Assembly (NCBI RefSeq): GCF_003626535.1
Contig: NZ_RBAL01000031.1
Location: 1-54,972, forward strand
Direction of reading: 5' to 3'
Source of the DNA: Streptomyces hoynatensis
GTDB taxonomy: Bacteria; Actinomycetota; Actinomycetes; Streptomycetales; Streptomycetaceae
Length of the DNA: 54,972 nt
Below, piece by piece: positions 1 through 8,832 of the stretch. The notes below the pieces were generated by a model. The model had not been told where the DNA came from. It saw only the letters and a program-made list of their open reading frames with translations, and ran no database searches. The first letter of the stretch is position 1, and each line of letters starts with the position of its first letter. Both the position numbers and the translations under genes were made by a program.

Positions 1-24
1 GTCGCCACCCTGAAGTCCTGGCGG

Positions 25-561
25 CTACTGCGAAAGTTGCGATGCAGCACGACCCGCATAACCAACCTGGTCAAAGCCATCCTTACCCTTCACCTGGACC
101 CCGCAGCCTGAGGTTGAAAAAGGCTCAGTGACGAGGCCATCGCCATTGCGTGTGAACACGGTGTGGGCACCAGTTGCGTCCTCATCCCAGTGAAGGTGCT
201 GCCCCCGTCCTCGACTCCTGCTGCCCCCGGTCGGACAGTTGTGCACAAGCACTGGCTGCACGCCAACAAATACATAGTACGTGCGGAAATCTTCGACCGT
301 GAGGTCGTAGGTGCGGGCGGTGTCGTGGTAGGTGTGGGTGGCGGTCACCGTGGCCGTGGTGCCGTCGGGCGTGTGCAATTGCGCGCCCGGGGTGAGGTCG
401 GCGGCGTTGGTCCAGGTGTGGGTGGCCTCGTCCCAGAAGGGGTGGTGGGAGGTGGCGACGAGGGTGCTCTCTTCGCCCTCCGCGTCGGTGACGGTGAGCT
501 CGGTGTACTCCTTGTCGGAGTCGGTGATGATCGTGGCCACCACCCGCCGGGGCACCTCCAC
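25..561 (-). pseudogene. Orphan pretoxin HINT + C-terminal toxin-tip cassette (no RHS body)
   Basis: The 178-residue frame begins inside a pretoxin HINT domain and has no RHS repeats or secretion signal of its own. The HINT part (about residues 3-108) keeps the HHPF motif and the terminal LVHN junction. It is almost identical in protein and DNA (roughly 305-556) to the HINT of the RHS gene at 1748-8704. After LVHN the tip is different: about 70 residues containing ATGAHTVFTRNGDG. I recall similar HTVF-type segments from RHS tips of the 'polymorphic toxin type 24' kind, but the tip is short and may be truncated. The ATG at 559-561 is probably not a natural start. The cassette most likely acts as a silent donor that recombines into the RHS gene. 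Its own immunity gene would lie left of the window, since transcription runs leftward. The cassette assignment is solid; the toxin activity is unknown. Confidence 0.7.
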
Positions 562-594
562 GTCGGGCCCACAGACGATCGGCTTCGAATATAG

Positions 595-1026
595 CTACTT
601 TCGGTGATTCAATTGCTCAAGGCCGACAACCACACGAGTAGCCCAATTCCAAGCATCGGCGAAGACATGAAGCCGGATGAGATCACCTCCTGGAGCCGCA
701 ATGGACAGCAAGGCATTGTCATCCGAGTCACGAACACAAATCCGCCTGGAGCGACACTGGAACTCTCCAGAGAAGACTTCGACGAACCCCTCAACAGCCC
801 CGCTCGGCACCCCGTCACGGTAAACCGTCACCGAGACGAGCCCGTCGACGACACTTTGCACCGCGACATAAAGCGAGTCATCATCGAAGTGCACGTATTC
901 AGTTGCCGCGTCCCAATCCTCATGAGAAGCACTGCTCTTAGAGTCTTCAATCAAGAGCAGGCCGTGCTCGAACGACGCCACAAGAGAACCAAGTAGAATC
1001 GCTTCAGAAGACATATCTCCCCGCAT
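595..1026 (-). CDS. Candidate immunity protein in the RHS cassette array
   Basis: A 143-residue acidic, soluble protein with no signal peptide or membrane segment. It sits between the main toxin/immunity pair (1381-8704) and the orphan tip cassette (25-561), in the same orientation. Small acidic cytoplasmic proteins in this position are usually immunity proteins of present or displaced toxin tips. I do not recognise the family. Its codons are less GC-biased than those of housekeeping genes here, as is common for cassette genes. A start four codons later (MSSEAILL, base 1014) has a GGGGAG directly upstream, but at very short spacing. As immunity genes follow their toxins, this one probably matched an earlier tip now lost, or one remaining upstream only as the fragments at 1027-1209. 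Confidence 0.55.
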   Translation of the reverse strand: MRGDMSSEAILLGSLVASFEHGLLLIEDSKSSASHEDWDAATEYVHFDDDSLYVAVQSVVDGLVSVTVYRDGVPSGAVEGFVEVFSGEFQCRSRRICVRDSDDNALLSIAAPGGDLIRLHVFADAWNWATRVVVGLEQLNHRK

Positions 1027-1312
1027 TCAATTAACGGACCATCCCGCCCTGCTGTCGAGCGTACGTGAGACAGTGCGGGAAAGCTGTTTGCGGTGACCCC
1101 GGAGGGACCAATGAAGTGGACAACTGATGATCCGGAATCCAATTTCCGCTCCTTGTTCCTGGATCCATCGAGCCACAGACATGGCATCCGTGGGCGTTTC
1201 CCGACTCATTAATCGATCAACACGCTCGGCTCAGCCCTCGACGATAAGGGGGACCCCGACACCCCACTGGCTCCGGCAGCCGTCCACTGACGTTGCCGTC
1301 ACCATTGCCGTC
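1027..1312 (-). other. Gene-poor stretch with possible cassette debris
   Basis: About 290 bases between the palindrome and the second immunity candidate. The minus strand contains two short overlapping frames: 60 residues beginning MSRETPTDAMSVARWIQEQG (1027-1209), and another at 951-1187. Neither has a good ribosome binding site or a recognisable family. The stretch is probably decayed remains of a toxin tip or immunity gene, in keeping with its place in the array. Confidence 0.3.
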
Positions 1313-1348
1313 AAGGCCCTTGCCGATGTGCACATCGGCAAGGGCCTT
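1313..1348 (-). terminator. Perfect 36-bp palindrome after the toxin immunity gene
   Basis: The arms AAGGCCCTTGCCGATGTG and CACATCGGCAAGGGCCTT are exact reverse complements with no spacer, giving an 18-bp stem (about 16 pairs plus a 4-base loop). It lies 33 bases downstream of the stop of the immunity gene at 1381-1743. There is no clear T-run, which is common for actinomycete terminators. It separates the active LamG-RHS-immunity unit from the silent cassettes, so it would limit their transcription. Confidence 0.65.
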
Positions 1349-1380
1349 CGATTCACCCATACACCTGCTACGGCTGCGTT

Positions 1381-1743
1381 TTACCTGATCCCCATAATCC
1401 GATCTCTTTCGGATCGGTAGATATCAACCGCCCGATCACTGTGGTTCATGAAATCCTCCCAAAATCCTGCGACCTGCCAAGCCGCAGGACCTAGCTTCAT
1501 TGACCCGTCCCACTCAAGTGAGAATACCCACGAATCGTGGATCTCCGCCTCCACCATCTCAAACAAGCGCGAATCAAAGAGGGGAGGCAATTCGGACTTC
1601 GAAAACTCGATGCGGAAGTAGTTTTGCCCGTCCGCCTTACTCAAGACCTCCAGGACCGTATAATCGAACCCTGGACGAAGCGCATCAGCACCTTGCCGAA
1701 TCCGCTGCTCAAAGGACCCGACTCCTTTGAATCTAACTCGCAT
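1381..1743 (-). CDS. Candidate immunity protein for the RHS toxin
   Basis: A 120-residue soluble protein starting MRVRFKGVG and ending YRSERDRIMGIR, with no signal peptide or membrane helix. Its ATG (1741-1743) is only four bases beyond the RHS stop (TAG, 1748-1750), and a GGAGA lies inside the RHS 3' end, so the two genes should be translated together. Tight coupling directly after a toxin tip is the classic position of a cognate immunity protein that binds the toxin in the cytoplasm of producer and sister cells. The family is not recognised. A 36-bp palindrome follows as terminator. Immunity role: strong from context, unproven by motif. Confidence 0.65.
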   Translation of the reverse strand: MRVRFKGVGSFEQRIRQGADALRPGFDYTVLEVLSKADGQNYFRIEFSKSELPPLFDSRLFEMVEAEIHDSWVFSLEWDGSMKLGPAAWQVAGFWEDFMNHSDRAVDIYRSERDRIMGIR

Positions 1744-1747
1744 CGAA

Positions 1748-4700
1748 CTATCTCCGATTCATGACCACTTTATAGTCATAGTCGTACATCACTTCACCTG
1801 TGACCGAATTCCTGTAAAAGTGAACCTGAAAGTCGCCGTACGGGCTTTGATGCGTTGGAGTGCTGTACTTGCCCCACTGCGCCACTCCCCCCCTCTCCGC
1901 AAACCGGTCAAGCAACTCTCTATTGCCCATATCGCTACCCTGCATGATCACCCTCGAACTGTCCAAAGCTTCCTGCGTCAACTGCCCACCGGGAGTGAAG
2001 GGCGAGTTCGCAGAAGCTAGCCGCAATTCATCCGCCAGCCTCTGCGCATCTGAGGATCCCGCTATAGGGTTGCAGTTCGAATTGTGAACGAGTACCGGCG
2101 TGCTGCCCGCGAGCACATAGTACGTATGCGTGCTCTCGACCGTGAGGTCGTAGGTGCGGGCGGTGGCGTGGTAGGTGTGGGTGGCGGTCACCGTGGCCGT
2201 GGTGCCGTCGGGCGTGTGCAGTTGCGCGCCCGGAGTGAGGTCGGCGGCGTTGGTCCAGGTGTGGGTGGCCTCGTCCCAGAAGGGGTGGTGGGAGGTGGCG
2301 ACCAGGGTGCTCTCTTCGCCCTCCGCGTCGGTGACGGTGAGCTCGGTGTACTCCTTGTCGGAGTCGGTGATGATCGTGGCCACCACCCGCCGGGGCACGG
2401 TCTGACCTGTCTCCGGATCGGTGGCCAGGATCGTGTCGCCGACTTCGAGGTCGTCGATGTCCTTGCGCGTGCCATCGGCCAACAGCACGTCGGTACCCGC
2501 AAGGAACGAATGCCGCAGACAGCTGCCGACCGCATCGACGACATCATCGCCGTGACGCGCCGCATCGACCACATCGTCGGCGTGACGGGCGGCGTCCACC
2601 ACATCGTCGGCATGGCGCAGGGCCAGGGCCGCGCCCCGGCCGCTGCCGCCGGTGGCCAGGGTGAGGCCCAGCATGGTGCAGGACATCACGTCGCCGTCGA
2701 GGCAGCCGGTCACATCGCTGATGCCGGTGAGGTCGGCGACCACTTGCCAGCCCGTTTGCCACCAGGAGCTGTTGTCCTGTGCCGCCTGCGCGGCGGCGAG
2801 CGCCTCGGCCAGGCGCTGGGCCGCCAGGTAGGCGGCCCGGTCCTGGTTGCGGGCGCTGGTCGTGACCTGCGACCGCGTGCCGACGCACCCGGGGTCGTTG
2901 GCGCAGGCCCGGCTCGCGGCCTGCTGCTGCGCGACCCAGCGGGGGGCGGGAGTTCCGCCGGCCGCTTGGGTCTGGCGGCCGTAGTTCTTGCCGAACTTCA
3001 GGCCCTTGGAGGTGACGTGTCCCTTGCTGTTGGGAGTGCACGCGTACTGGCCCGACCAGCACTCGGGCAGCATCGTTCCGGTCGGGTCGGCGACCGTGAC
3101 GGGATTGTTGGCGCCGTACTGGTAGGCGTTCAGCTGCTGGGGGTCCCCGGTGACCAGGACCGGGTCGGGGGAGACGAACCGGCCGAGCGCCGGATCGTAC
3201 TCCCGCGCTCCCAGGTGGGTCAGCCCGGTATCGTCCGCGATTCCGCCGACGAAGCCGCGGCTCCCGGGCCAGAAACCCGGCTGCTCTCCCCGAATCCCGC
3301 CGAAGGGCAGTGTCCTTCGCTGGGTGATGTCCAACGTGTAGGCGTCAACGGCGAGTTGGCCGGTTCCGTGCGGGTCGGCCAGGGTGAACGACAGCGTCCC
3401 GTCGTCCCCCATCACCGCCGTGTGGCCGCCGCCGAGCGCAACGTACCGGGTTGCCCGGGCGGACGTGGCACCGGAACTCACGGTGACCTCGGTGTGGCCG
3501 AGGTACAGCGTCGTCTCGGTCGGGGAACGTGAGATCAGCCGGTTGCCGTCGGCGTCGTACAGGTAGTCCGTGACGTCACCGTCGGCGTCCTCGACGGAGG
3601 CGAGGTGGCCCTCGGTGTCCCACGTGAGGGTCTGGGTGTCGCCCCCGAGTTGGCGGCCGACGGTGTTGCCCGCCTCGTCGTAGTCGTACTGTTCGAGCGA
3701 CGTCACCTCCGGCGTCTCCTGCGTCACGGAGGTGACGGCGTTCGGCTGCGGCGTGCCCGGCTCGGGGTAGTCGTAGGTGCGCGCGGTGTCCTTCTCGTGC
3801 AGCGACTCGGTCTGGCGGTTGCCGGCCAGGTCGTAGGTGTAGGAGTGCCAGTAGGGGGCCGGACCGCCCATGGCGCCGGTGGAAGGGGCCTCCGCGCAGC
3901 TTTCGGCTCCCTGGGCCCACGCCTCGGTCAGGCGGCGCAGGTAGTCGTACTGGAAGCACTGCACGTCCGTGCCGGTGCGGGACGTGTCGGCGATGGAGAG
4001 GACGTTGCCGACCTCGTCGTAGGAGTAGGTCTCGTAACGGTCGACGCCGGAGACGGCGAAGCGGTCGACGCGCGAGGTCTCGAGTCGCCGCGTCCCCTGT
4101 TCGTAGGTGTAGGTGGCCCAGACCCCTTCGTCATACCACTCGTCGTGCTTCAGCTCGTGCTGCAGCGGCTCGCCCGTGAAGCGGTAGTTCGTGTGGACGT
4201 AGAGCCCCTGATCACCCCGCAGATCGGTCTGCCACAGGGTGCCGTCCTCGTACTCCGGGGTGAGGGTGAGTTCCGGAAGGCCGCCGGCGGCGGGATAGGT
4301 GAGGGTTTCCGGCAGGCCGGCTTCCGTGTACGTGGTCGCCGACTCGTACGAGCCCGCCAGAGCGCCTTCGGAGTCGGGGATGGTGACGGCCGTGCGCAGC
4401 GGCCGGTACCGATCGTCGTACTCCAGAACGCGGTTGGTGTACTGCTCGCCGTCCTGGTAGCGAACCGAGGCGGCCAACTGCCCCTGCGCCCCGGCGAGGG
4501 TGTCGTACTCCCAGCTCGCGAGCAGCTCGCCGTCCATGCCGCCCCGGCGCAGCTCGGTCTGCCGTCCCAGGCCGTCGTAGCCGTAGCTGAGGGTCTCCTG
4601 CCTGGCGTCGGTGCGGGAGGTGAGCCGGCCGCGGTCGTCGTAGGTGGAGGTGGTGGTGCCGGCGTCCGGGTCCGTGCTCGTGAGCGCACGGCCCAGCTGG

Positions 4701-7700
4701 TCGTAGGTGTAACTCCACACGTTGCCCGCGGCGTCGGTCAGCTCGGCCAGCTCGCCGCGCGGCGTGTACGAGTAGTGCGTGGTGTCGTAGTCGGCGTCGA
4801 GCGTGGGCGTGTGGAGCTGCCGCAGCTCGGTGACCAGGCCGCGGGCGTCGGTGAGCGTGGTGGTGGCGGTGCCGCCCTCGGGCGGAATGACCGTGGTGCG
4901 GTCGCCGAAGTAGTGGGTCTGGGTGACGGCGAGGACGTGGGAGGTTCCGTCGTTGCTGCCCAGCACCCGGCTTTCGATCTCCCGGCCCGCCCCGTCGTAG
5001 CGGTGCTGGGTCTGTGTCTCGACGTCGATCGCGTCGTCGGGCTGGAAGATCTCGTTCCCCGGCGGGCTCGTCTGGTAGTAGGCGGCCCAGGTCTCCTCCA
5101 GAAGTCCACGCTCGTCGTAGAACGTGTCGGTGAGCAACCGGCCGCCGTCGGAGCCGGGGGCCTGGGTCTGGCGCTCGCGCAGGAAGCCGTCGTAGAGGGT
5201 GTAGGCGGTGTCCTGTTCGCCGTCAGCGCCCAGGGTCTTGGTGCCCACCGCCACCGGGTGCCCGTCCTGGATGCGGTAGGTGAACTCGTAGGTGGGGGTG
5301 TCCGTGGTGGCGCGGCCGGGCAGCCATACCTGCCGTGACCTGCCGAGCGCGTCGTAGGTCAGCGTGGTGACCTTGTCGTTCGTGTCGGTCACCCGCATGG
5401 GCTGGCCGCGCAGCGGGTCCAGCTCCGTGACGGTCGTCTGCGCGGTGTCCGGCTCGCCGGGGTCGGCGGGTGGAGTGGTTTCGGTGACGCTCAGCGGCAT
5501 GCCTGCCGCAGGGGTGTAGCGGGTGGTGGTGGTCAGGCCGTCGGTGCGCGCGGTTCTGGTCAGGCTGGAGCCGGTGACGGTGAGGTCCGCGGTGAGGTCG
5601 GTGGACGTCAGCGTGCGGCCGTAGGCGTCGTAGGTGGCGCCCGACTCCAGATAGGTGGCGGTCGTTCCGTCGTGCTCCTTGAGGACGGCGGTGGCGGTGC
5701 GGTTCCCGACGGTGGGGGCCTGGCCGAAGTCGCCGCCGTCATAGGCGTAGCGCTCGTCGCTGACGACGTCGGTGGATCGGTCGGGGGTGGCGTCGCAGGC
5801 CACGGCCACGGTCTCGACGCGGGCGGGCAGGGTGAGGAGGTTGGCGTCGGTGTTGGTGGCGTAGGTGGTGCGGGTGCACCGGTCGTCCGCGTCCGAGGAG
5901 AGGTCGGCCCGGTCGTCGACCTCGGTCGGGCGGCCGGCGACGGTGTCGTAGGCGGTGTCGACGCGGGTGGTGCGCCAGGCGTCTCCGGCGCCCTGGTCGA
6001 GGGAGGTCCACGTGGTGGTGCGGGCTGCGCCGGTGAAATTGGCGCTGATCGTTCCCCAGTCCCGCTCGTCGCCGGCGGTCTCGTGATACCAGGGCCTGGT
6101 CACCGTCTTTTCCAGGACGGCGCCGTCGACGCCGTCATAGGTGACGGTGCGGTAGGCGAAACCCTGGGTGGCGGGGTGGTCGGTGATCGGGTCGCCTTCG
6201 CCGGAGGGGAGCGAGACGGAGACGGCCTTGGTGCCGCCGCTGCCGTCCCGGCGGTCCCCGTCCATGCCCCGCAGGAAGTAGGTGTCCTGCTGGCCGATCA
6301 TGCGGTCGGTGCCCTGCCCGCCGGTCAGGACCCTCACGTGGCCGTACCCGCGCCACTGTGACCAGGTCTTCTCGTCCTCGGGCACCATGCCGTTGTCGTC
6401 GTCGAAGTGCCAGGCGGCGTCTCCCAGATACTGGTAGCGGGTCACCTGCTCGGGGGAGCCGCCGGTACGGTCGATGGCCGTGACGTCGGTGACGACGTAC
6501 TTGTTGAACCACTCCAGGTCCGGCTCGCTGGAGGAGTCGCCGCCGATGTACTGGGGGAAGCACCGGGTGGTGTTGGACTGCGGGGCCGGCAGGGCGTCTT
6601 CGTCGCAGGCGGCCTCGGAGTAGTTGACGGCCAGCTGCCCGCCGTACTCGTCGTCGACTCCCGACAGCCGCGACTTGATGAAGGGGGCGTAGCCGTCGCC
6701 GGTCTCGTCCAGCCTGTTCACCAGCTGCGTGTACGCGAACGTGGTCTCCGGAAGCGTCACATCCGACCCGGCGCCCCGTCCGGTGTGCTGGAGGCTGTCG
6801 AGGAGCAGTTGGTAGTCGACGTCCGCGGTGCCCCAGCGGTGCGTGAGCTCCCAGGTGTCCACGGGCTGGTAGGAGCCGTCGACGAGGACTTCCGTGGTGA
6901 CGCCGGTGAGGCGGTTGCGGGTCCAGAACGTCGGGGCGGAGCGGCCGGCGTCGCAGTCCTGGTCCGCATCGCAGTTCAGATCCCACGGCGTGTCGTACCA
7001 GAACTGCTGGTTGTCGTCGATCGCGGAGGCTGCGCAGTCCACGCCGTCCTGCGGCAGGCAGCGGGTGTCCGAGTCGAAGTCGACGCGGGCGAGTGCCTGC
7101 CGGCTGTAGACGGAATCCTCCGACAGTCCGTATTCGATGCGGTCGAGGGTCCCGCCGCGGATGTAGCGGCTGTTGTCGGATGCCTTGAGGAAGCGGCCGT
7201 AGGAGTTGGCCTCGGTGTCGTAGTAGTAGGCGATCGCGTTGCCGCGCACGTCCACCACGTAGTCGAGGTTCCAGCGCCACGCCTGATCGCACCAGGAGTC
7301 GGCCGTCGTCGCGGCGTGGCAGGGCTCGCCGGTGTCGTTGCCGAAGACGGGGACGGTCCACGTCGAGTCGGTCGTCTCGTCCCCGGAGGACCATCCGGGC
7401 AGGCGGTGGTAGCCGAAGTAGTAGCGGGTGCCATCCGGGTCGGTCAGCTCCCAGAACTCGTTGTCGTCATCGCCGTTCGCCCGCGCACTGGAGGTCAGGT
7501 GCCGGATGCGGCTGCCGTCGTCCTGCTGGAACTTCCACTCGTCCTCGCCGGCCGGGACCAGCTCTCCGCCCTGGCCGTTGAAGGAGATGAAGGCGTTGTC
7601 GTACTCCCAGCACAGGTCGGCGACCTCGTTGCCGTCGGCGTCCTCCACTCCGTCCTCGGCGCAGGGCTGGTATTTGCGTTCGATGTAGCCCGGCCAGAGG

Positions 7701-8704
7701 TCGAAGCCGTCGCCCACCCAGGAGGCCTGGTTGTTGGTGCCCCCGGTCTGGCCGTCGATCGCCCCGGAGGAGTAGGAAAGACCGACGCTGGGCGTGAGGC
7801 TACCGGGAACGTCGGGAACCGGCATGTCGTAGGACCAGGTCAGGTCACCGGTGTTCAGGCCGACGTTCCAGGTGGCCGACGGCGAAAGGTCGGTCGCCGT
7901 GTAGTCGCCGTCCTGACTTTCCTCTTCGGCGACGGCGGCCAAGACCACAGGAGCCGATGGGTTCAACGGCACCGAGGCAGCCGTGAGCGTTGCGCTTTCC
8001 CGGTCGTTGCGTACCGAGCCCAGCGGGGTCCGGGTTCGGCATTCTGCTCGGTCCGGGCTCTCCACGGCACATGCGGGCAGTTCGACGAGGGTCAGCCGGG
8101 AGCCGTATCCGCCGCCGTATGCTTCGGCGAAGTCCGAGTAGTCGACCGCGACATCGACGTGCGCCTCGGTGGAGCCCTCCACGCTGAACAGCATCCCGCT
8201 CACGCCGGCTGCTTCGGTGCTCTCCCGGTCCAAGACGCGGAGTTCCGCACCGATGTCTTCCTGGAGCCCGGGAAGGAGGCGCTCGGTACGTGCGGTGAGG
8301 CGGATCGGCAGCTCGCCGGCCCGGGCCGGCAGGAGTGAAGGGGCCGATCCGGCGAACTCCACTTCTGCCGTTCCGGCTTCCGGCCACGAGGCGCGTGGCT
8401 CGTCGTCCACGCCCCCTGTCTCCTCCTCGGACACCCGCGGTATCACGTCAAGGCCGTCGTGTCCCTCGACGGGGTCTCCCGCATCGACGGCAGGGGGCTG
8501 CCAGGAGTCGTCCGCCCGGGCGGGATCGGCGACTCCCTGAAGCAGTCCGCTCAGCATCAAGGCCGCCACGGCCGCATGCATGCGGCGCCGCCACGGGTGG
8601 AGACGCAACGACGGCCTCCCGCCCCGGAGGGACGGCACACGGCCTCCTGCCGGGGACAGGGAAGCGAAGGCCGACCTGCCGCGCACAGCTTTTCCCTTGA
8701 ACAC
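1748..8704 (-). CDS. Secreted RHS/YD-repeat polymorphic toxin with pretoxin HINT domain
   Basis: 2318 residues from a GTG at 8702-8704, with a GAGGAGA six bases upstream. The N-terminus has a long twin-basic stretch then a hydrophobic segment ending near PARADD, so it is exported. The middle is a long series of YD/RHS repeats that should form the hollow RHS shell. The RHS-associated core ends near residue 1845 (GAREYDPALGRFVSPDP). A linker holds three copies of a 10-residue repeat (RHADDVVDAA). The HINT domain runs about 2060-2207: Cys in SCLRHSFLAGTDVLLADGT, HHPF, and terminal VLVHN, which normally self-cleaves to release the tip. The last ~110 residues are the toxin tip (GDFQVHFYRNSVTGEVMYD, ending YKVVMNRR), seen in other RHS proteins as I recall but of unknown activity. 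Upstream is the LamG gene; downstream is a coupled immunity gene. Confidence 0.9.
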   Translation of the reverse strand: MFKGKAVRGRSAFASLSPAGGRVPSLRGGRPSLRLHPWRRRMHAAVAALMLSGLLQGVADPARADDSWQPPAVDAGDPVEGHDGLDVIPRVSEEETGGVDDEPRASWPEAGTAEVEFAGSAPSLLPARAGELPIRLTARTERLLPGLQEDIGAELRVLDRESTEAAGVSGMLFSVEGSTEAHVDVAVDYSDFAEAYGGGYGSRLTLVELPACAVESPDRAECRTRTPLGSVRNDRESATLTAASVPLNPSAPVVLAAVAEEESQDGDYTATDLSPSATWNVGLNTGDLTWSYDMPVPDVPGSLTPSVGLSYSSGAIDGQTGGTNNQASWVGDGFDLWPGYIERKYQPCAEDGVEDADGNEVADLCWEYDNAFISFNGQGGELVPAGEDEWKFQQDDGSRIRHLTSSARANGDDDNEFWELTDPDGTRYYFGYHRLPGWSSGDETTDSTWTVPVFGNDTGEPCHAATTADSWCDQAWRWNLDYVVDVRGNAIAYYYDTEANSYGRFLKASDNSRYIRGGTLDRIEYGLSEDSVYSRQALARVDFDSDTRCLPQDGVDCAASAIDDNQQFWYDTPWDLNCDADQDCDAGRSAPTFWTRNRLTGVTTEVLVDGSYQPVDTWELTHRWGTADVDYQLLLDSLQHTGRGAGSDVTLPETTFAYTQLVNRLDETGDGYAPFIKSRLSGVDDEYGGQLAVNYSEAACDEDALPAPQSNTTRCFPQYIGGDSSSEPDLEWFNKYVVTDVTAIDRTGGSPEQVTRYQYLGDAAWHFDDDNGMVPEDEKTWSQWRGYGHVRVLTGGQGTDRMIGQQDTYFLRGMDGDRRDGSGGTKAVSVSLPSGEGDPITDHPATQGFAYRTVTYDGVDGAVLEKTVTRPWYHETAGDERDWGTISANFTGAARTTTWTSLDQGAGDAWRTTRVDTAYDTVAGRPTEVDDRADLSSDADDRCTRTTYATNTDANLLTLPARVETVAVACDATPDRSTDVVSDERYAYDGGDFGQAPTVGNRTATAVLKEHDGTTATYLESGATYDAYGRTLTSTDLTADLTVTGSSLTRTARTDGLTTTTRYTPAAGMPLSVTETTPPADPGEPDTAQTTVTELDPLRGQPMRVTDTNDKVTTLTYDALGRSRQVWLPGRATTDTPTYEFTYRIQDGHPVAVGTKTLGADGEQDTAYTLYDGFLRERQTQAPGSDGGRLLTDTFYDERGLLEETWAAYYQTSPPGNEIFQPDDAIDVETQTQHRYDGAGREIESRVLGSNDGTSHVLAVTQTHYFGDRTTVIPPEGGTATTTLTDARGLVTELRQLHTPTLDADYDTTHYSYTPRGELAELTDAAGNVWSYTYDQLGRALTSTDPDAGTTTSTYDDRGRLTSRTDARQETLSYGYDGLGRQTELRRGGMDGELLASWEYDTLAGAQGQLAASVRYQDGEQYTNRVLEYDDRYRPLRTAVTIPDSEGALAGSYESATTYTEAGLPETLTYPAAGGLPELTLTPEYEDGTLWQTDLRGDQGLYVHTNYRFTGEPLQHELKHDEWYDEGVWATYTYEQGTRRLETSRVDRFAVSGVDRYETYSYDEVGNVLSIADTSRTGTDVQCFQYDYLRRLTEAWAQGAESCAEAPSTGAMGGPAPYWHSYTYDLAGNRQTESLHEKDTARTYDYPEPGTPQPNAVTSVTQETPEVTSLEQYDYDEAGNTVGRQLGGDTQTLTWDTEGHLASVEDADGDVTDYLYDADGNRLISRSPTETTLYLGHTEVTVSSGATSARATRYVALGGGHTAVMGDDGTLSFTLADPHGTGQLAVDAYTLDITQRRTLPFGGIRGEQPGFWPGSRGFVGGIADDTGLTHLGAREYDPALGRFVSPDPVLVTGDPQQLNAYQYGANNPVTVADPTGTMLPECWSGQYACTPNSKGHVTSKGLKFGKNYGRQTQAAGGTPAPRWVAQQQAASRACANDPGCVGTRSQVTTSARNQDRAAYLAAQRLAEALAAAQAAQDNSSWWQTGWQVVADLTGISDVTGCLDGDVMSCTMLGLTLATGGSGRGAALALRHADDVVDAARHADDVVDAARHGDDVVDAVGSCLRHSFLAGTDVLLADGTRKDIDDLEVGDTILATDPETGQTVPRRVVATIITDSDKEYTELTVTDAEGEESTLVATSHHPFWDEATHTWTNAADLTPGAQLHTPDGTTATVTATHTYHATARTYDLTVESTHTYYVLAGSTPVLVHNSNCNPIAGSSDAQRLADELRLASANSPFTPGGQLTQEALDSSRVIMQGSDMGNRELLDRFAERGGVAQWGKYSTPTHQSPYGDFQVHFYRNSVTGEVMYDYDYKVVMNRR

Positions 8705-8832
8705 TGGTCTCCTCGGATGGCGTCCGGCGCGGCAAGCACAGCCGGTCCAGGCTCGGGTCAGGTAGTGGTGGGTCGCGTGATGCAGGTCCGGGTGGGCGAG
8801 AAGGGCTGCTCACCCGCCCGGGCCGGCCGTGC

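Noticed and set aside
2084..3532. Long plus-strand frame (482 codons) opposite the RHS gene
   Set aside because: Composition is Gly/Val/Arg with no family pattern; it is the shadow of the RHS gene's codon bias on the other strand.
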